Shown here: one piece after another, positions 18,990-29,434 of the stretch | Layout of the letters: every line of letters begins with the position of its first letter | Position numbering within the stretch: the first letter of the stretch is position 1 | Assembly (NCBI RefSeq): GCF_018141405.1 | Contig: NZ_CP058648.1 | Span: forward strand, 2,309,001-2,373,000 | Length of the DNA: 64,000 nucleotides | Source: Serpentinicella alkaliphila | GTDB taxonomy: Bacteria; Bacillota; Clostridia; Peptostreptococcales; Natronincolaceae | Direction: 5' to 3' | Translations under genes and position numbers: made by a program | The notes under the pieces: model-generated | What the model was told of the DNA's origin: nothing | The model's input: only the letters and a program-made list of their open reading frames with translations | Databases searched by the model: none

Positions 18990-19697
18990 ATGCACTATAT
19001 TCAAATAGCCATAGATGGGCCCGCAGGGGCTGGAAAAAGCACAATAGCAAAAAAAATCGCTAAAAAACTAGGTATACTATATATTGATACTGGAGCCATG
19101 TATAGGGCTTTAACTTATAAAGTTGTTAAACTAAAGGTAGATATTAATAATATAGAAAAGATTAATGAAATTGCTAAAGAAACTAATATAGAGTTTCGTA
19201 ATGGGATAATTTTTTTAGATGGAATAGATGTAAGTCTGGAAATTCGAAGTCAGGAAGTTACTAAGCTAGTTTCTTTTGTAGCACAAATTCCTGAGGTTAG
19301 GGTTATCTTAGTTGAACTGCAAAAAAAGGTTGCTAATAACAATCATGTTGTAATGGATGGGAGGGATATTGGCTCTAATGTATTGCCTAATGCTGATGTT
19401 AAAGTATTTCTAACGGCTTCTGTTTCAGAAAGGGCAAAAAGAAGATACTTAGAAATGCTTGAAAAAAATAGTGACTTAACATTAGCTGTTGAAGATATCG
19501 AAAAAGATATAAAGCTTAGAGATAAGATGGATAGTGAAAGAGAAGCTTCCCCTCTAATAAAAGCTAAGGACGCTATCGTATTAGATACAACCCTATTTAC
19601 AATTGATCAAGTTGTAGAGGAAATTCTAAATATACTCAGCAAAAAAAATATTATTGACTATTTGACAGATACATGTATAATCGAGAACAGGGCATAA
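18990..19697 (+). CDS. cmk: Cytidylate kinase
   Basis: Phosphorylates CMP and dCMP. The 235-residue protein has the P-loop IDGPAGAGKSTIAKKIAKKLG, the IDTGAMYRALTYK site, VMDGRDIGSNVLPNADVKVFLTAS and RRYLEM. The last roughly 15 residues (DTCIIENRA) extend past the usual end. AGAGGAGTG precedes the ATG. It lies 45 bases after the oxidoreductase gene. Confidence 0.96.
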   Translation: MHYIQIAIDGPAGAGKSTIAKKIAKKLGILYIDTGAMYRALTYKVVKLKVDINNIEKINEIAKETNIEFRNGIIFLDGIDVSLEIRSQEVTKLVSFVAQIPEVRVILVELQKKVANNNHVVMDGRDIGSNVLPNADVKVFLTASVSERAKRRYLEMLEKNSDLTLAVEDIEKDIKLRDKMDSEREASPLIKAKDAIVLDTTLFTIDQVVEEILNILSKKNIIDYLTDTCIIENRA

Positions 19698-19779
19698 TAC
19701 TATAACTATAGTGTTGGACGTAGGAGCATTTGCAGTTTAGTAGCAATAAAATAATTAGAAGGGGATTGAGTTATATATA

Positions 19780-19944
19780 ATGAGAAAAGAAAAAATCGAA
19801 GAATTAAGAAAACAGATAGAGATTATGAGGAAAGAATTAGTACAACTTTATAGTGAAGGCATGAACCAAGAGGAGATTCTTAAACTCAGTAGAGAGATGG
19901 ACAAGCTAATTGTTGAATTCCAGAAGATTCTAAAAAGTGAGTAA
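19780..19944 (+). CDS. Spo0E-like sporulation regulatory protein
   Basis: A 54-residue ORF: two helices with the family pattern, first IEELRKQIEIMRKEL, then GMNQEEILKLSREMDKLIVEF. SREMD matches the S-Q-E-L-D signature of aspartyl-phosphate phosphatases that remove phosphate from Spo0A. Length is right for the family. AGAAGGGG lies about 14 bases upstream, a little far. Between cmk and miaB, on the same strand. By family knowledge it would delay sporulation. Confidence 0.8.
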   Translation: MRKEKIEELRKQIEIMRKELVQLYSEGMNQEEILKLSREMDKLIVEFQKILKSE

Positions 19945-20149
19945 TAATATAACAAACATACATAAAATAGCATGTTATTATGAATAACTCATAAGACGTG
20001 CTTTTATTTTTATACTAGAAATTATTTCATATTTTATACTAACTAGTGTATAATAAGATGTTGTATTTTTAACAGAAAATACTTATACTAATTATTAATG
20101 TATATTTTTAATTGAAAAATTTTGTTTTAACATATAGGAGGTAAATAAC

Positions 20150-21589
20150 TTGAGTAAATCTGAAAGGAAAAAAAGTGTTGAGCTTGATCCACAAGAACTA
20201 CAGGTTCAAAGGCAAATTATTGCAAAGATGAACGAAAAGAACCTATATAATATGCAACAATCTGGAAAACAAAAAAAAGCAATGATTGTAACCTATGGTT
20301 GTCAAATGAATGAGCATGATTCGGAAAAGTTATTAGGAATGCTTAAACAAATGGCATACGAGGAAACGGACAAAAGAGAAGATGCGGATTTAATAATTTT
20401 TAATACATGTTGTGTTAGAGAGAATGCAGAACTAAAAGTCTACGGGAATATTGGAGCATTAAAGAACCTAAAAAAGAAAAACAATGATTTAAATATAGCG
20501 GTATGTGGCTGTATGATGCAACAACCTGAAATTGTTAGTTCTATAAAAAAGAAATACCCATTTGTGGACTTAGTATTTGGAACACATAATATTCATAGGT
20601 TCCCTGAGCTTCTTGCTAACTCGCAAACTTCTAATAATATGCTAGTTGAAGTTTGGGAGGAAGAGGGAGAAATTATTGAGGGTGTCCCATCCATGAGAAA
20701 ATATGGACTTAAGGCCTTTGTAAATATAATGTTTGGATGTAATAACTTCTGTACTTATTGTATAGTTCCATATACAAGAGGTAGAGAACGAAGCAGAAAT
20801 ATGGATGATATTATAGAGGAAGTAAAAAATCTTGCTGAAAATGGTACAAAAGAGATTACTCTTTTAGGGCAAAATGTAAATTCCTATGGCAAAACATTAG
20901 AAGGAAATATACAGTTTGCAGATTTATTGTTAGAACTAAATAAGGTGGAAGGCATTGAGAGAATAAGATTCATGACTTCACATCCAAAGGATTTATCAGA
21001 ACCTTTAATAGATGCAATTGCAAGTGGAGATAAGCTTTGTGAGCATATTCATTTACCATTCCAAGCAGGAAGTAATAATGTATTAAAAACTATGAATAGA
21101 GGATATACAAAAGAAAGCTACTTAGCTCTAGTTGAGAAAATTAAATCAAAGATACCTGGTGTTACATTAACAACTGATATAATTGTAGGGTTCCCCGGGG
21201 AAAGTGACGAAGACTTTGAGGATACATTAGACTTAGTTAGAAAAGTTAGATTTGATTCAGCTTTTACGTTCCTTTACTCAATAAGAAAAGGTACTCCAGC
21301 AGCGGAAATGAAAGAGCAAGTAGATGATAAAGTAAAGCATGAAAGATTTAATCGATTAGTGGATGAGGTTAATAAAATAAGTGCAGAAATTAATCAAGGC
21401 TATATTGGTAAAGTGGTAGAGGTGCTAGTAGAAGACAGAAGTAAGACAAATACAGATAAACTTATGGGAAGAACTAGACAAAACAAACTTGTTAATTTTA
21501 ATGGGGATGAATCATTAATAGGCCAAATAGTAAAGGTAAAAATAATAGAATCAAAAACATTCTCTTTAAATGGAGAAGTAACTAAATAG
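20150..21589 (+). CDS. miaB: tRNA-2-methylthio-N6-dimethylallyladenosine synthase MiaB
   Basis: Radical SAM enzyme that methylthiolates i6A37 of tRNA. The 479-residue protein has auxiliary-cluster cysteines C51 ([13 protein letters not shown]), C87 ([10 protein letters not shown]) and C121 ([10 protein letters not shown]), the radical SAM motif C197-x3-C201-x2-C204 and a C-terminal TRAM domain reading [12 protein letters not shown], the MiaB type. Start is TTG 20150 after a strong AGGAGG. An N-terminal extension of about 40 residues before the first motif is common in clostridial MiaB. mutS, a frequent next gene, is not present; an insertion element follows. Confidence 0.96.
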   Translation: MSKSERKKSVELDPQELQVQRQIIAKMNEKNLYNMQQSGKQKKAMIVTYGCQMNEHDSEKLLGMLKQMAYEETDKREDADLIIFNTCCVRENAELKVYGNIGALKNLKKKNNDLNIAVCGCMMQQPEIVSSIKKKYPFVDLVFGTHNIHRFPELLANSQTSNNMLVEVWEEEGEIIEGVPSMRKYGLKAFVNIMFGCNNFCTYCIVPYTRGRERSRNMDDIIEEVKNLAENGTKEITLLGQNVNSYGKTLEGNIQFADLLLELNKVEGIERIRFMTSHPKDLSEPLIDAIASGDKLCEHIHLPFQAGSNNVLKTMNRGYTKESYLALVEKIKSKIPGVTLTTDIIVGFPGESDEDFEDTLDLVRKVRFDSAFTFLYSIRKGTPAAEMKEQVDDKVKHERFNRLVDEVNKISAEINQGYIGKVVEVLVEDRSKTNTDKLMGRTRQNKLVNFNGDESLIGQIVKVKIIESKTFSLNGEVTK

Positions 21590-21603
21590 TTATGAATAGC
21601 TAG

Positions 21604-21627
21604 AAACCGATAGTAATATCGGTTTTT
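21604..21627 (+). terminator. miaB terminator
   Basis: AAACCGATA / TATCGGTTTTT with a four-base loop and a T-run just after miaB. Most of it falls in the direct repeat, so a partial second copy exists at 23591. Confidence 0.85.
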
Positions 21628-21694
21628 ATTATGTAGAAAATTAAAACTTAGTAAAACACTATGATAACCACTCTCGATAAATAGGACTTTATAC
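21608..21694. repeat. 87-bp direct repeat, left copy (IS target duplication)
   Basis: Same sequence as 23591-23677, bracketing element B. One further C can be assigned to either the repeat or the element end, so the duplication is 87 or 88 bp. Confidence 0.92.
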
Positions 21695-23590
21695 CCTGAG
21701 TTTATAGGTTCAAAAACTAAAAAGATAATAAAACACTTGAATTTCAGGTGTTTTTTTATTGGAAATTTTGGAAATAATCGTTGTGTACTTCGATGTACTG
21801 TGATATAATAAAAGAGGGTGATTTTATGTTTATTAGAGTGACTAAGAGTCCTACAGCTAAGTATAAAAAAGTATATCTTGTTGAAGGCTACCGTGACGAA
21901 AATGGTAAATCTAAACAAAGAATTATTAAATGCTATGGCAATCTTGAAGAATTAGAGGCTAATGATCCGGATATTCTACAAAAGCTAAAAGATTCTGCTA
22001 AATTGATAACTAAAAACCAAGTAAATCTAACATTGAACCTTAGTGATAGTAACGATGATATGGAAATTGATAAGAACTATGGCTACTTTTTTCTTGAAAG
22101 ACTCTATAATGAGCTTAGTTTACCTCAGTTTTTTAAATCACAAATGCGTAAAAGAAAGCATGTTTTTGACTTGAATGAAGTTTTTCAATTGCTTCTATAT
22201 GGAAGAATTCTGAAACCTGCTAGTAAAAAATCAACATTTGAAAATAAAGATGAGTATTTCGAATCTTTTAAAGTAACTATAAATTCTATTTACGAGTCTC
22301 TCTCTCTAATGAAGGATATTAAAGAAGACCTACAACAACATCTTCATGAACAAGTTTCACAGATCCACGGTAGAGATACTTCACTTGTTTTCTTTGATGT
22401 AACTAACTATTACTTTGAATCAGACTTAGAAAATAATCTTAAAAAAGTTGGTATCTCTAAACAAAAAAGAACAACGCCAATCGTACAAATGAGTCTAGCA
22501 ATTGATAGAGCAGGCCTACCTGTTGGGTATGATCTTTTTTCTGGTAATACCCATGATAGTACAATGCTTATTCCTGCCTTAAAGAATATGAAAAATAGAT
22601 ATGCTCTTGAGAGAGTAATTCTAACAGCAGACAAAGCTCTAAATAGTGGTAAAAACCTAGCTTTTCTTGTAGAAAACAATGATGGTTACATAGTTTCACA
22701 AAAGGTAAGATAAGGCTCTAAGACATTTATAAAAGAAATTCTTAAAGATGAAGGCTACGTTTATAACTCTACTAAAACTTTTAAGATTAAATCTTTCTTC
22801 AGGGAAAGAAAAACTAATAACGAAAATGGTGAGGAAATTACACTCAAAGAAAAAGTTGTATCTTTCTGGGGCTTGATTATGATGCTAGAGAAAAACACAA
22901 AAGAGAAAAATTAGAAGAAAAAATTCAAGAGTATCTTGAAAATCCTTCGAAATATAAAGCTTCTAATCGTTATGGTGTAAAAAAGTATTTAAAAGAAATA
23001 GAGATAGATACTTTTACAGGTGAAGTGGAAGATAAAAAAACGCTCTTAGAGTTTGAAGTCGCTAAGTACGAAAGAGATGTGGCCTTAGATGGGTATTATG
23101 CTCTTGTTACCAGTGAGCTTGAAATGCCTGATGAAGAAATAATTGAAAGGTATAGAGGTCTTTGGAAGATAGAAGAATCTTTTAAAGTTTTAAAGTCAGA
23201 TTTAGAAGGTCGTCCTGTCTATGTTCGAAGAGAGGATAGAATAGAAGGACATTTTCTTATTTGTTTCGTAGCATTATTAATTTCGAGAATTTTAGAGAAT
23301 AAACTCAAAAACAAATACTCTATTAAACGAATACAAGAGTCTCTTAGAAATGCGACGTGTAGATTTATTACCAATGGAATCTACTCACTTAATAAACAAG
23401 ATGAAATTTATAGAGATATCGAAAAATTATTTGGTGTTTCTCTAAATTACAGAAATATAAGAATCGAGCAAATTCGTTCTTATAGGAAAGAAATAGTTCA
23501 CAACATAAAAAAATAAAAACAAATCAGCTATGACCTAGTATTTTTAAGGTGTTTAGCTGATTTTTTGTTCTTGCAACCTATAAACTCAGG
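21695..23590 (+). mobile_element. IS1634-type insertion sequence (element B)
   Basis: 1896 bp with perfect terminal inverted repeats CCTGAGTTTATAGGTT / AACCTATAAACTCAGG. A hairpin with AAAACACTTG / CAGGTGTTTT near the left end should stop incoming transcription, and another (AAATCAGCTA / TAGCTGATTTT) near the right end follows the transposase. About 99 percent identical by eye to the element at 46444, so both moved recently. It lies downstream of miaB and interrupts no gene. Confidence 0.93.
21826..23516 (+). pseudogene. IS1634-family transposase, stop codon plus frameshift
   Basis: DDE transposase that would be 563 residues if intact (deduced by comparison with the copy at 46575). ATG 21826 follows AGAGGGTG. 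Catalytic regions: LVFFDVTNYYFE, ILTADKALNSG and YRGLWKIEESFKVLKSD. Two lesions: GGTGCC in the other copy is TAAGGC here, giving a TAA at 22711, and one base is missing near 22870 (CTGGGGCTTGA against CTGGGCTGCTGA). The C-terminal 163 residues remain open. The lesions are not shared with the sister copy. Confidence 0.93.
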
Positions 23591-23677
23591 CGATAGTAAT
23601 ATCGGTTTTTATTATGTAGAAAATTAAAACTTAGTAAAACACTATGATAACCACTCTCGATAAATAGGACTTTATAC
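23591..23677. repeat. 87-bp direct repeat, right copy (IS target duplication)
   Basis: Matches 21608-21694 base for base, immediately right of element B. Contains part of the miaB terminator. Confidence 0.92.
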
Positions 23678-23747
23678 CTATAAAAATTTGACAAATAATT
23701 ACAAAATTCGACATTTTATCCTATGTTTATATTATATAATCTATAAT

Positions 23748-23771
23748 AATGTTGCGTAAAAACACAACATT
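23748..23771. promoter_or_regulatory. Inverted repeat upstream of XRE-PAS gene
   Basis: AATGTTG and CAACATT arms (7 bp) spaced by ten bases, between a TATAAT-like box (23742-23747) and the start codon. A possible operator for the regulator it precedes. Confidence 0.35.
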
Positions 23772-23791
23772 AATAATTGAGGAGATATTAT

Positions 23792-24457
23792 ATGACCTTT
23801 GGAAAATATCTTAAAAGAATAAGAAAAGGATTAATGAGCCAGAGAGAACTGGCAGAAAAAGTCGGTGTAGGTTATCCTTATATAAGTAAATTAGAGAATG
23901 ATGTAGAACCACCTCCTAGTGATGATTTACTGATAAAGTTATCTGAAGCTTTATCAGTAGATGAAGAAGAAGTCTTTTCAATGGCAAACAAACTACCCCC
24001 TAATATAAGAGAGTATTTAATACAAGATATATCTGTCGTTAAAGTTGTTGAAAAGCTTAAGGAAGATCTTTTAATGAAGTTTTTAATTAGTCATTATGAT
24101 GAAATATTAGAGGATAAGGAAAATCTATTTTGGTATTTTTTTAATACTAATAAAAGAACAATGCTTTTAGTTGATCCAGAAACATTACAAATTGTTAATG
24201 CCAATGATGCAGCGACTATATTTTACAATTACTCAAAATCTGAGTTAATGAACATGAAAATTTCAGAAATTAATACATTACCAAAGGAAGAAATAATTCA
24301 AGAAATAAAAAAAGCTAAACTTCAAGAACGGAACTTCTTTAATTTTAGACATAAACTTAACAATAATATTATTGTTGATGTAAAAGTTAAAAGTACCCCA
24401 ATTGTTTTAGATAAAAGAATTTATCTTTGTTCAGTTATCGAAGAGGTTAAACGCTGA
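23792..24457 (+). CDS. XRE-family HTH regulator with PAS domain
   Basis: 221 residues. The N-terminal XRE helix-turn-helix spans about 1-60 (MTFGKYLKRIRKGLMSQRELAEKVGV... YISKLENDVEPPP). A linker with PNIREYLIQ follows, then a C-terminal PAS fold from about residue 115 (MLLVDPETLQIVNANDAATIFYNYSKSELMNM), ending near the last residue. PAS domains sense small ligands or redox state. No target is evident; a chemoreceptor lies downstream. Start is ATG 23792 with GGAGA eight bases upstream. An upstream TTG would add five residues but overlaps the ribosome site. Confidence 0.85.
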   Translation: MTFGKYLKRIRKGLMSQRELAEKVGVGYPYISKLENDVEPPPSDDLLIKLSEALSVDEEEVFSMANKLPPNIREYLIQDISVVKVVEKLKEDLLMKFLISHYDEILEDKENLFWYFFNTNKRTMLLVDPETLQIVNANDAATIFYNYSKSELMNMKISEINTLPKEEIIQEIKKAKLQERNFFNFRHKLNNNIIVDVKVKSTPIVLDKRIYLCSVIEEVKR

Positions 24458-24791
24458 TTATATGTACATGCATATTGTTGATTTTTTAGCACAATAAAAA
24501 CTAGCTATACCCTTGGGATTTTATTTTTAACTCAATGATGAGTATATTATTTTGTTGATAATTATATTTTACTGGCTAGTGTAATATCTTTAGGAGTGCA
24601 TGCATTATACTGAACAACCTTTATGCAGGCTAAAATAGACTAAGTAATAATTAAAATAAAGTAAGAATCGCAAAACCAATAATCTACTGGGAGTGATGAA
24701 AAAGTATTAATAAGGCGGCGAAAAGCGACTGTTTAAGAAAAGACACAGGGTAGAAGTAAAACAATTTATTATGACTAATGGGGGGTACTCA
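24458..24791. other. Intergenic region, no gene recognised
   Basis: 334 bases before the chemoreceptor gene. It contains a GC-richer patch near 24712-24735 (GGCGGCGAAAAGCGAC) and purine-rich leader sequence, which could be a structured 5' UTR. I could not match it to a c-di-GMP or any other known riboswitch. Confidence 0.4.
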
Positions 24792-26774
24792 ATGAAAAGC
24801 GTAAAAACTAAACTAATAGCCTATTTCTCAATAATTATTTTATTAGGATCAATGTCTATAGGCATACTATCTTTACAAAGGGCCAGTAGAGCATTAACTA
24901 ATGAGGCTGAAACAGCATTGAAGTCTATAGCTGAGGAAGGTTCTAAACTGACTGCTAGTAGAATTGAAACACAAATGAGAACTTTAGAAATGATAGCTGG
25001 TAGACTTGATATACAAGGTATGGATTTAGATACTCAACTACCTATTCTAAATATGCAACAACAAAGAACTAATTTTTTATCTCTTGGAATTGTACAGCCG
25101 GATGGTACTACATATTATAATGATGGGACTGTAGAACAATTAGGGGATAGAGATTATATTAAAAGAGCGTTTAATGGAGAAAAAAATGTTTCTGATCTTC
25201 TGCACGAGGGCAATTCAATTTTTCTGATGTATTCTGCTCCTGTTGAGAAAGATGGGAAAATTGTTGGGGTTTTAGTAGGAAGAAGAGATGGTAATGCCTT
25301 AACTAATGTAGTAAGTACAATGGGCTATGGTAATAGTGGATATGCCTATATGATTAATAGTAAGGGGATAGTGGTAGGTCATCCGAATAAAGATTTAGTA
25401 ATAAACAAATTTGATCCTATTGAGCAGTCAAAAGTAGACCAATCAGTAGCTCCAGTAGCCAATTTATTTACTAAAATACTTAATGAAAAATATGGTGTAC
25501 AAGATTATTCCTTTAACGGTAATGACTTATATGCAGGCTATGCGCCTGTAAATGGATCTGACTGGTATATAGTCATTACAGCGAACCAAAGTGAAGTATT
25601 AAGAGCAATTCCTTTGTTAAGAAATGGGATTACTTTAACTGTTTTGGCTATTCTATTAATAAGTATCGTAGCAACTTATATGGTTGGTGTGTCAATTGTT
25701 AATCCGATAATTAAAATTAAGGAAAAGGCTAATAAACTAGCACAGCTAGATATTACAGAAAATGTTGAACAAAAGCTACTTGAGGGTAAAGATGAAATAG
25801 GGGATTTAGCAAGATCACTTCAAATAGTAACTGATAGCTTCAGAGGGATAATAAGTGAAATAAGAAATACAGCTGACCAAGTAGCTGCATCTTCAGAAGA
25901 ACTTACAGCTTCTTCACAACAATCCACAGTAGCTACTGACGAGGTATCTAGGACGATAGAAGAAATAGCCAGGGGAGCATCGTCTCAAGCTAAGAGTACT
26001 GAAGAAGGAACATTTAAGGCTATAGAACTAGGCACTATTATTGAAAAAGACCAAAATTTCCTTAAAAACTTAAATAACGCTTCTCAAAGTGTAACTGATG
26101 TTGTATCTGAGGGATTAAGGGAAATTGAAAAGTTAGCTAAAATATCAGATGAGAGCAATAAAGAAACTCAAGAGGTTTATAAAGGAATTGTTAGAACTAA
26201 TGAAAGTGCAGATAGAATAGGTCAGGCTAGTAACGTAATTGCTACAATAGCTGCTCAAACAAACTTATTAGCATTAAATGCTGCCATAGAAGCTGCTAGA
26301 GCTGGTGAACATGGAAAAGGATTCTCAGTTGTAGCTGAAGAAATTAGAAAATTGGCTGAACAGTCAACTGAATCTACTAAGACGATAGATTATGTAGTAC
26401 AAGAACTTCAAATGAATTCAAAATCAGCCGTTGCTATAATGGAGAAAGTCTCTGAAATATTGAAAGAACAAACTGAGAGTGTTCAGAATAGTAAGATAAA
26501 ATATTTGGCAATAGCAGATGCTATAAAGGAAGCTGAGCTAGCGGTAACGCAATTAAATGTTTCAGGAAAAGAAATTGAAAAAATGAAAGGTGAGATTCTT
26601 GAAACTATACAACACCTTGCATCGATTGCTGAAGAGAATTCAGCATCAACTCAGGAAGTTTCTTCTTCAATGGAAGAACAGAGTGCTTCAATGGAAGAAA
26701 TATCTAGTGCCAGTGAAGGTCTATCTGAACTTGCAGTTAACCTACAGTCAGTTATTATGAGATTTAAAGTATAG
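24792..26774 (+). CDS. Methyl-accepting chemotaxis protein
   Basis: 660-residue transmembrane chemoreceptor. Order: short cytoplasmic start, membrane helix (~8-28), extracellular dCache sensor (~35-275; [47 protein letters not shown]), second membrane helix (~282-303), HAMP (~305-357) and the signalling domain with the hairpin tip [21 protein letters not shown]. The dCache type often binds amino acids. Start ATG 24792 has GGGGGG nine bases upstream. No flagellar or che genes are in the window. Confidence 0.95.
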   Translation: MKSVKTKLIAYFSIIILLGSMSIGILSLQRASRALTNEAETALKSIAEEGSKLTASRIETQMRTLEMIAGRLDIQGMDLDTQLPILNMQQQRTNFLSLGIVQPDGTTYYNDGTVEQLGDRDYIKRAFNGEKNVSDLLHEGNSIFLMYSAPVEKDGKIVGVLVGRRDGNALTNVVSTMGYGNSGYAYMINSKGIVVGHPNKDLVINKFDPIEQSKVDQSVAPVANLFTKILNEKYGVQDYSFNGNDLYAGYAPVNGSDWYIVITANQSEVLRAIPLLRNGITLTVLAILLISIVATYMVGVSIVNPIIKIKEKANKLAQLDITENVEQKLLEGKDEIGDLARSLQIVTDSFRGIISEIRNTADQVAASSEELTASSQQSTVATDEVSRTIEEIARGASSQAKSTEEGTFKAIELGTIIEKDQNFLKNLNNASQSVTDVVSEGLREIEKLAKISDESNKETQEVYKGIVRTNESADRIGQASNVIATIAAQTNLLALNAAIEAARAGEHGKGFSVVAEEIRKLAEQSTESTKTIDYVVQELQMNSKSAVAIMEKVSEILKEQTESVQNSKIKYLAIADAIKEAELAVTQLNVSGKEIEKMKGEILETIQHLASIAEENSASTQEVSSSMEEQSASMEEISSASEGLSELAVNLQSVIMRFKV

Positions 26775-26807
26775 AAATTATAGATAGAAAAGCTAGTTAT
26801 AAATAAT

Positions 26808-26847
26808 GAAAATGCCCCTAGGTAATTATTTACCTGAGGGTATTTTC
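26808..26847 (+). terminator. Chemoreceptor gene terminator
   Basis: Stem GAAAAT-CCCCTAGGTAA / TTACCTGAGGG-ATTTTC, slightly imperfect, shortly after the stop. Confidence 0.75.
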
Positions 26848-26993
26848 AATTAATCAAAAGTATATTAATGTGAATTATGACAAATTATACTATAGTTGGT
26901 AATAAGATATAATTTATAGAATAAATCAAAGTGCTACCAATAGTGTTGATTAATGATAAATGAAGATAAAAATTAAAATTATATGGAGGGAAT

Positions 26994-27428
26994 ATGTTAG
27001 TTAAGATTTATGAACTTGGAGAAATTGAAGATAATAAATTAGAATTTGCAGCAATAAGTGCTCTTTACATGAATAAATATGTATTCGTCAAACATAAAAA
27101 AAGAGAAACCTGGGAAATACCCGGTGGGCGTAGGGAAAAAGGGGAAACTATTTGTGAAACAGGCAAGAGAGAATTGCAAGAGGAGACAGGAGCAGAGGAA
27201 TTTGAAATAGAAGAAATTTGTGATTATTCTGTAACAATTGCAGACAAAACAACTTATGGAAGATTATTTTATTCTAATATTTATAAATTAGGGGAACTTC
27301 CGGACTTAGAGATAGGAGAAGTCGAACTTTTTGATAGTGTTCCTAATAAATTAACTTATCCTAAAATACAACCACTACTTCAGAAAAAAGCAATTGAAAT
27401 GTGTAACAAATTAAAATTAAAGGAGTAA
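26994..27428 (+). CDS. NUDIX hydrolase
   Basis: 144-residue pyrophosphohydrolase with a complete Nudix box at about residues 42-64: GGRREKGETICETGKRELQ followed by EETGAE (GX5EX7REUXEEXGU). The substrate (oxidised nucleotides, dinucleotides, nucleotide sugars) cannot be inferred. Good GGAGGG site before ATG. The next gene starts three bases after its stop, so they form an operon. Confidence 0.9.
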   Translation: MLVKIYELGEIEDNKLEFAAISALYMNKYVFVKHKKRETWEIPGGRREKGETICETGKRELQEETGAEEFEIEEICDYSVTIADKTTYGRLFYSNIYKLGELPDLEIGEVELFDSVPNKLTYPKIQPLLQKKAIEMCNKLKLKE

Positions 27429-27431
27429 AAA

Positions 27432-27920
27432 ATGAGTGAGGAATTGCATGAGAAATTAAATGGTTTTTCGAAGGAGTTTTATAATAGGTTCAAGGATACA
27501 TTTAATAATATTAATGCATCCTATGAGTATATTAATAATGAATTATTAATTAAAATTAATGCTCAAAATGAGAGTTTTGGATCTATGTCGATATATTGTT
27601 CAAATGAGGAGGCCATAGTTTTTTTAGGAGAGTATTTTCATACTCACTTTAATGTGTATTTAGATAATGATGATGATTATCAAAAGCTTAGAGACGAAGT
27701 AATCTCTGAAACTTTGAATTTCGTCAAAGATGTTTTTGATGATAAAGTCGTCTTGGAGGTACAGACGTCAAAAAATAAACTGATCTGTTCATCAGTTAGA
27801 TATACAGATGAGAACGAAGCATACACAAGTGTTATGCCGGTTAATGGGATACTTAGAAGAATATTTTCGATTAATGTTAAAAAATCTATAAATTTTTGGT
27901 CAAGACCATATATTAAATGA
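27432..27920 (+). CDS. Hypothetical protein downstream of NUDIX gene
   Basis: 162 residues, acidic and soluble, no family recognised. Composition is mixed alpha/beta with a FLGEYFHTHFNVYLDNDDDYQKLRDEVISETLNF stretch (split here only for description, about residues 65-98) that looks like strands followed by an amphipathic helix. It has no signal peptide, membrane helix or cysteine pairs. Its start is three bases after the NUDIX stop, with AAAGGAG overlapping the end of that gene, so the two are translationally linked and may act together. Confidence 0.65.
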   Translation: MSEELHEKLNGFSKEFYNRFKDTFNNINASYEYINNELLIKINAQNESFGSMSIYCSNEEAIVFLGEYFHTHFNVYLDNDDDYQKLRDEVISETLNFVKDVFDDKVVLEVQTSKNKLICSSVRYTDENEAYTSVMPVNGILRRIFSINVKKSINFWSRPYIK

Positions 27921-28072
27921 TAATTTGGTATTAAGGATAATATAAACATTTGAATCCTAAGAATAAATATATTTATTTTGATAAACTACTGCTTCCTATT
28001 GGCTAGGGTGTAGTTTAGATTAATTTAAAATGAATAAAACTAATAAACTAAGTAGTATTATTATTAAGCTAC

Positions 28073-29215
28073 TTAGTTTATCAATCTCTTTTCTTTTCTC
28101 TGTTTATCTGCTAGTGTATAGTATAGCCATTCATCTATAGCAAATAGGTCAATTGTATGACTATTATTTACACGTTCATTTTGTTGCCCATTTAGCTTTA
28201 TTCTGTATAAGTAACCACCATGTGAATAATTACTATAATATATCCAGTCTCCAACTTGTGTAATAAAATAAGATCTAAAATCATTGAGTTTCCTATTTTG
28301 TGAGCCATCTAAATTCATTCTATATAATCTATCTCTATCCTTAGCATTGCTATAGTAAAGTACATTATTAAATGTAATCGCCGTATCGGCTGAGTGAAAA
28401 TATGAGTACTTATTACTCGTAGATTTAGGGTAGTTATTTCTTTCCCAACTATGGGTTTTAGATAAATAATTATCATTTACTAAAAAATAATTATATGAAA
28501 TATTTCCTATCCTATCTGGTTGGGGATCATTCCATGTCATATCTAAGTGATACCATTCATTATCTATTCTAACTAAATTCCATGCATGGTCATCGGTAGT
28601 TTTTCCTACTACATACATTACTTCAAACCCAAGCTCACTAAGCATTTTGTATCCTAATAGAGCATATGCTTGACAAACACCCATACCTTCTTTAAAAATG
28701 GTATATGGTGAATGTGGGCTATTTATAGTTTCGAGACTATATGAGGTATTAAGAACAATGTAATCGTTAACCGCTTTTACCTTCTCTAAAGAGCTCATAT
28801 TTGGAGTAATAATTGTATTTAAAATTCTATTAATTTCAGAATTATATACATATTGTTCTTCCTTTGTAGAGTTGTAATCAACGGTAAAGTCAATAGTAAC
28901 GTTATTTTTATACCCTTTATAGCCAAATTGTATATTAGATATAAAATAATATATATATGGATTTTCATTAGATATTTTATCAAAGATAAGATTTAATTCT
29001 TCATTTAGATTATTGGCAGATGAACGGTAGCCAACGTTAAATGATGTGTTGTGGCTACTAAGCTGGTCTGTTATATATGCCTGTAAGTCATCGAGATTTT
29101 CAACTGTATATGTTTCTAATCTATTTAATAGCGTAAATGAAGGCAAAGGGATAAAGGATTGAAAATTAAATGTAAATAATAATAATAGTGTAGTTAATAA
29201 AAGAAGTTTTCTCAC
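28073..29215 (-). CDS. Secreted transglutaminase-like protein with DUF5050-type repeats
   Basis: 380 residues. An N-terminal hydrophobic segment (RKLLLLTTLLLLFTFNF) acts as signal or anchor. The transglutaminase-like/cysteine protease core lies around 145-235: GVCQAYALLGYKML with the catalytic Cys, TTDDHAWNLV with His and YHLDMTWNDP with Asp. The C-terminal third contains repeats of the type LYYSNAKDRDRLYRMNLDGS and IYYSNYSHGGYLYRIKLNGQ, as in DUF5050 beta-propeller-like surface proteins. Probable role: cell-envelope proteolysis or crosslinking. Starts with GTG after GGAGG. Confidence 0.85.
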   Translation of the reverse strand: MRKLLLLTTLLLLFTFNFQSFIPLPSFTLLNRLETYTVENLDDLQAYITDQLSSHNTSFNVGYRSSANNLNEELNLIFDKISNENPYIYYFISNIQFGYKGYKNNVTIDFTVDYNSTKEEQYVYNSEINRILNTIITPNMSSLEKVKAVNDYIVLNTSYSLETINSPHSPYTIFKEGMGVCQAYALLGYKMLSELGFEVMYVVGKTTDDHAWNLVRIDNEWYHLDMTWNDPQPDRIGNISYNYFLVNDNYLSKTHSWERNNYPKSTSNKYSYFHSADTAITFNNVLYYSNAKDRDRLYRMNLDGSQNRKLNDFRSYFITQVGDWIYYSNYSHGGYLYRIKLNGQQNERVNNSHTIDLFAIDEWLYYTLADKQRKEKRLIN

Positions 29216-29434
29216 GGTTAACCTCCAGGTAGTAAGTCTGAAAAAACAAATTTATTTCCTTAGTAGTTTAAGACCCTTTCTTTTCAATTATAGATAAAAT
29301 AGTATATAATAACAACATAATGCTTTTTTTAATTTTGTATATATTTTAAAGTTTATACTATTTTTTCCACCTAATAAAATGCATAGTATAAATAATATAT
29401 GTTCTAACTTAAAGTTTTAGAAAGGATGACTGTA

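Noticed and set aside
24458-24791. c-di-GMP or other riboswitch before the chemoreceptor gene
   Set aside because: No class I or II c-di-GMP aptamer core could be recognised; only a GC patch.
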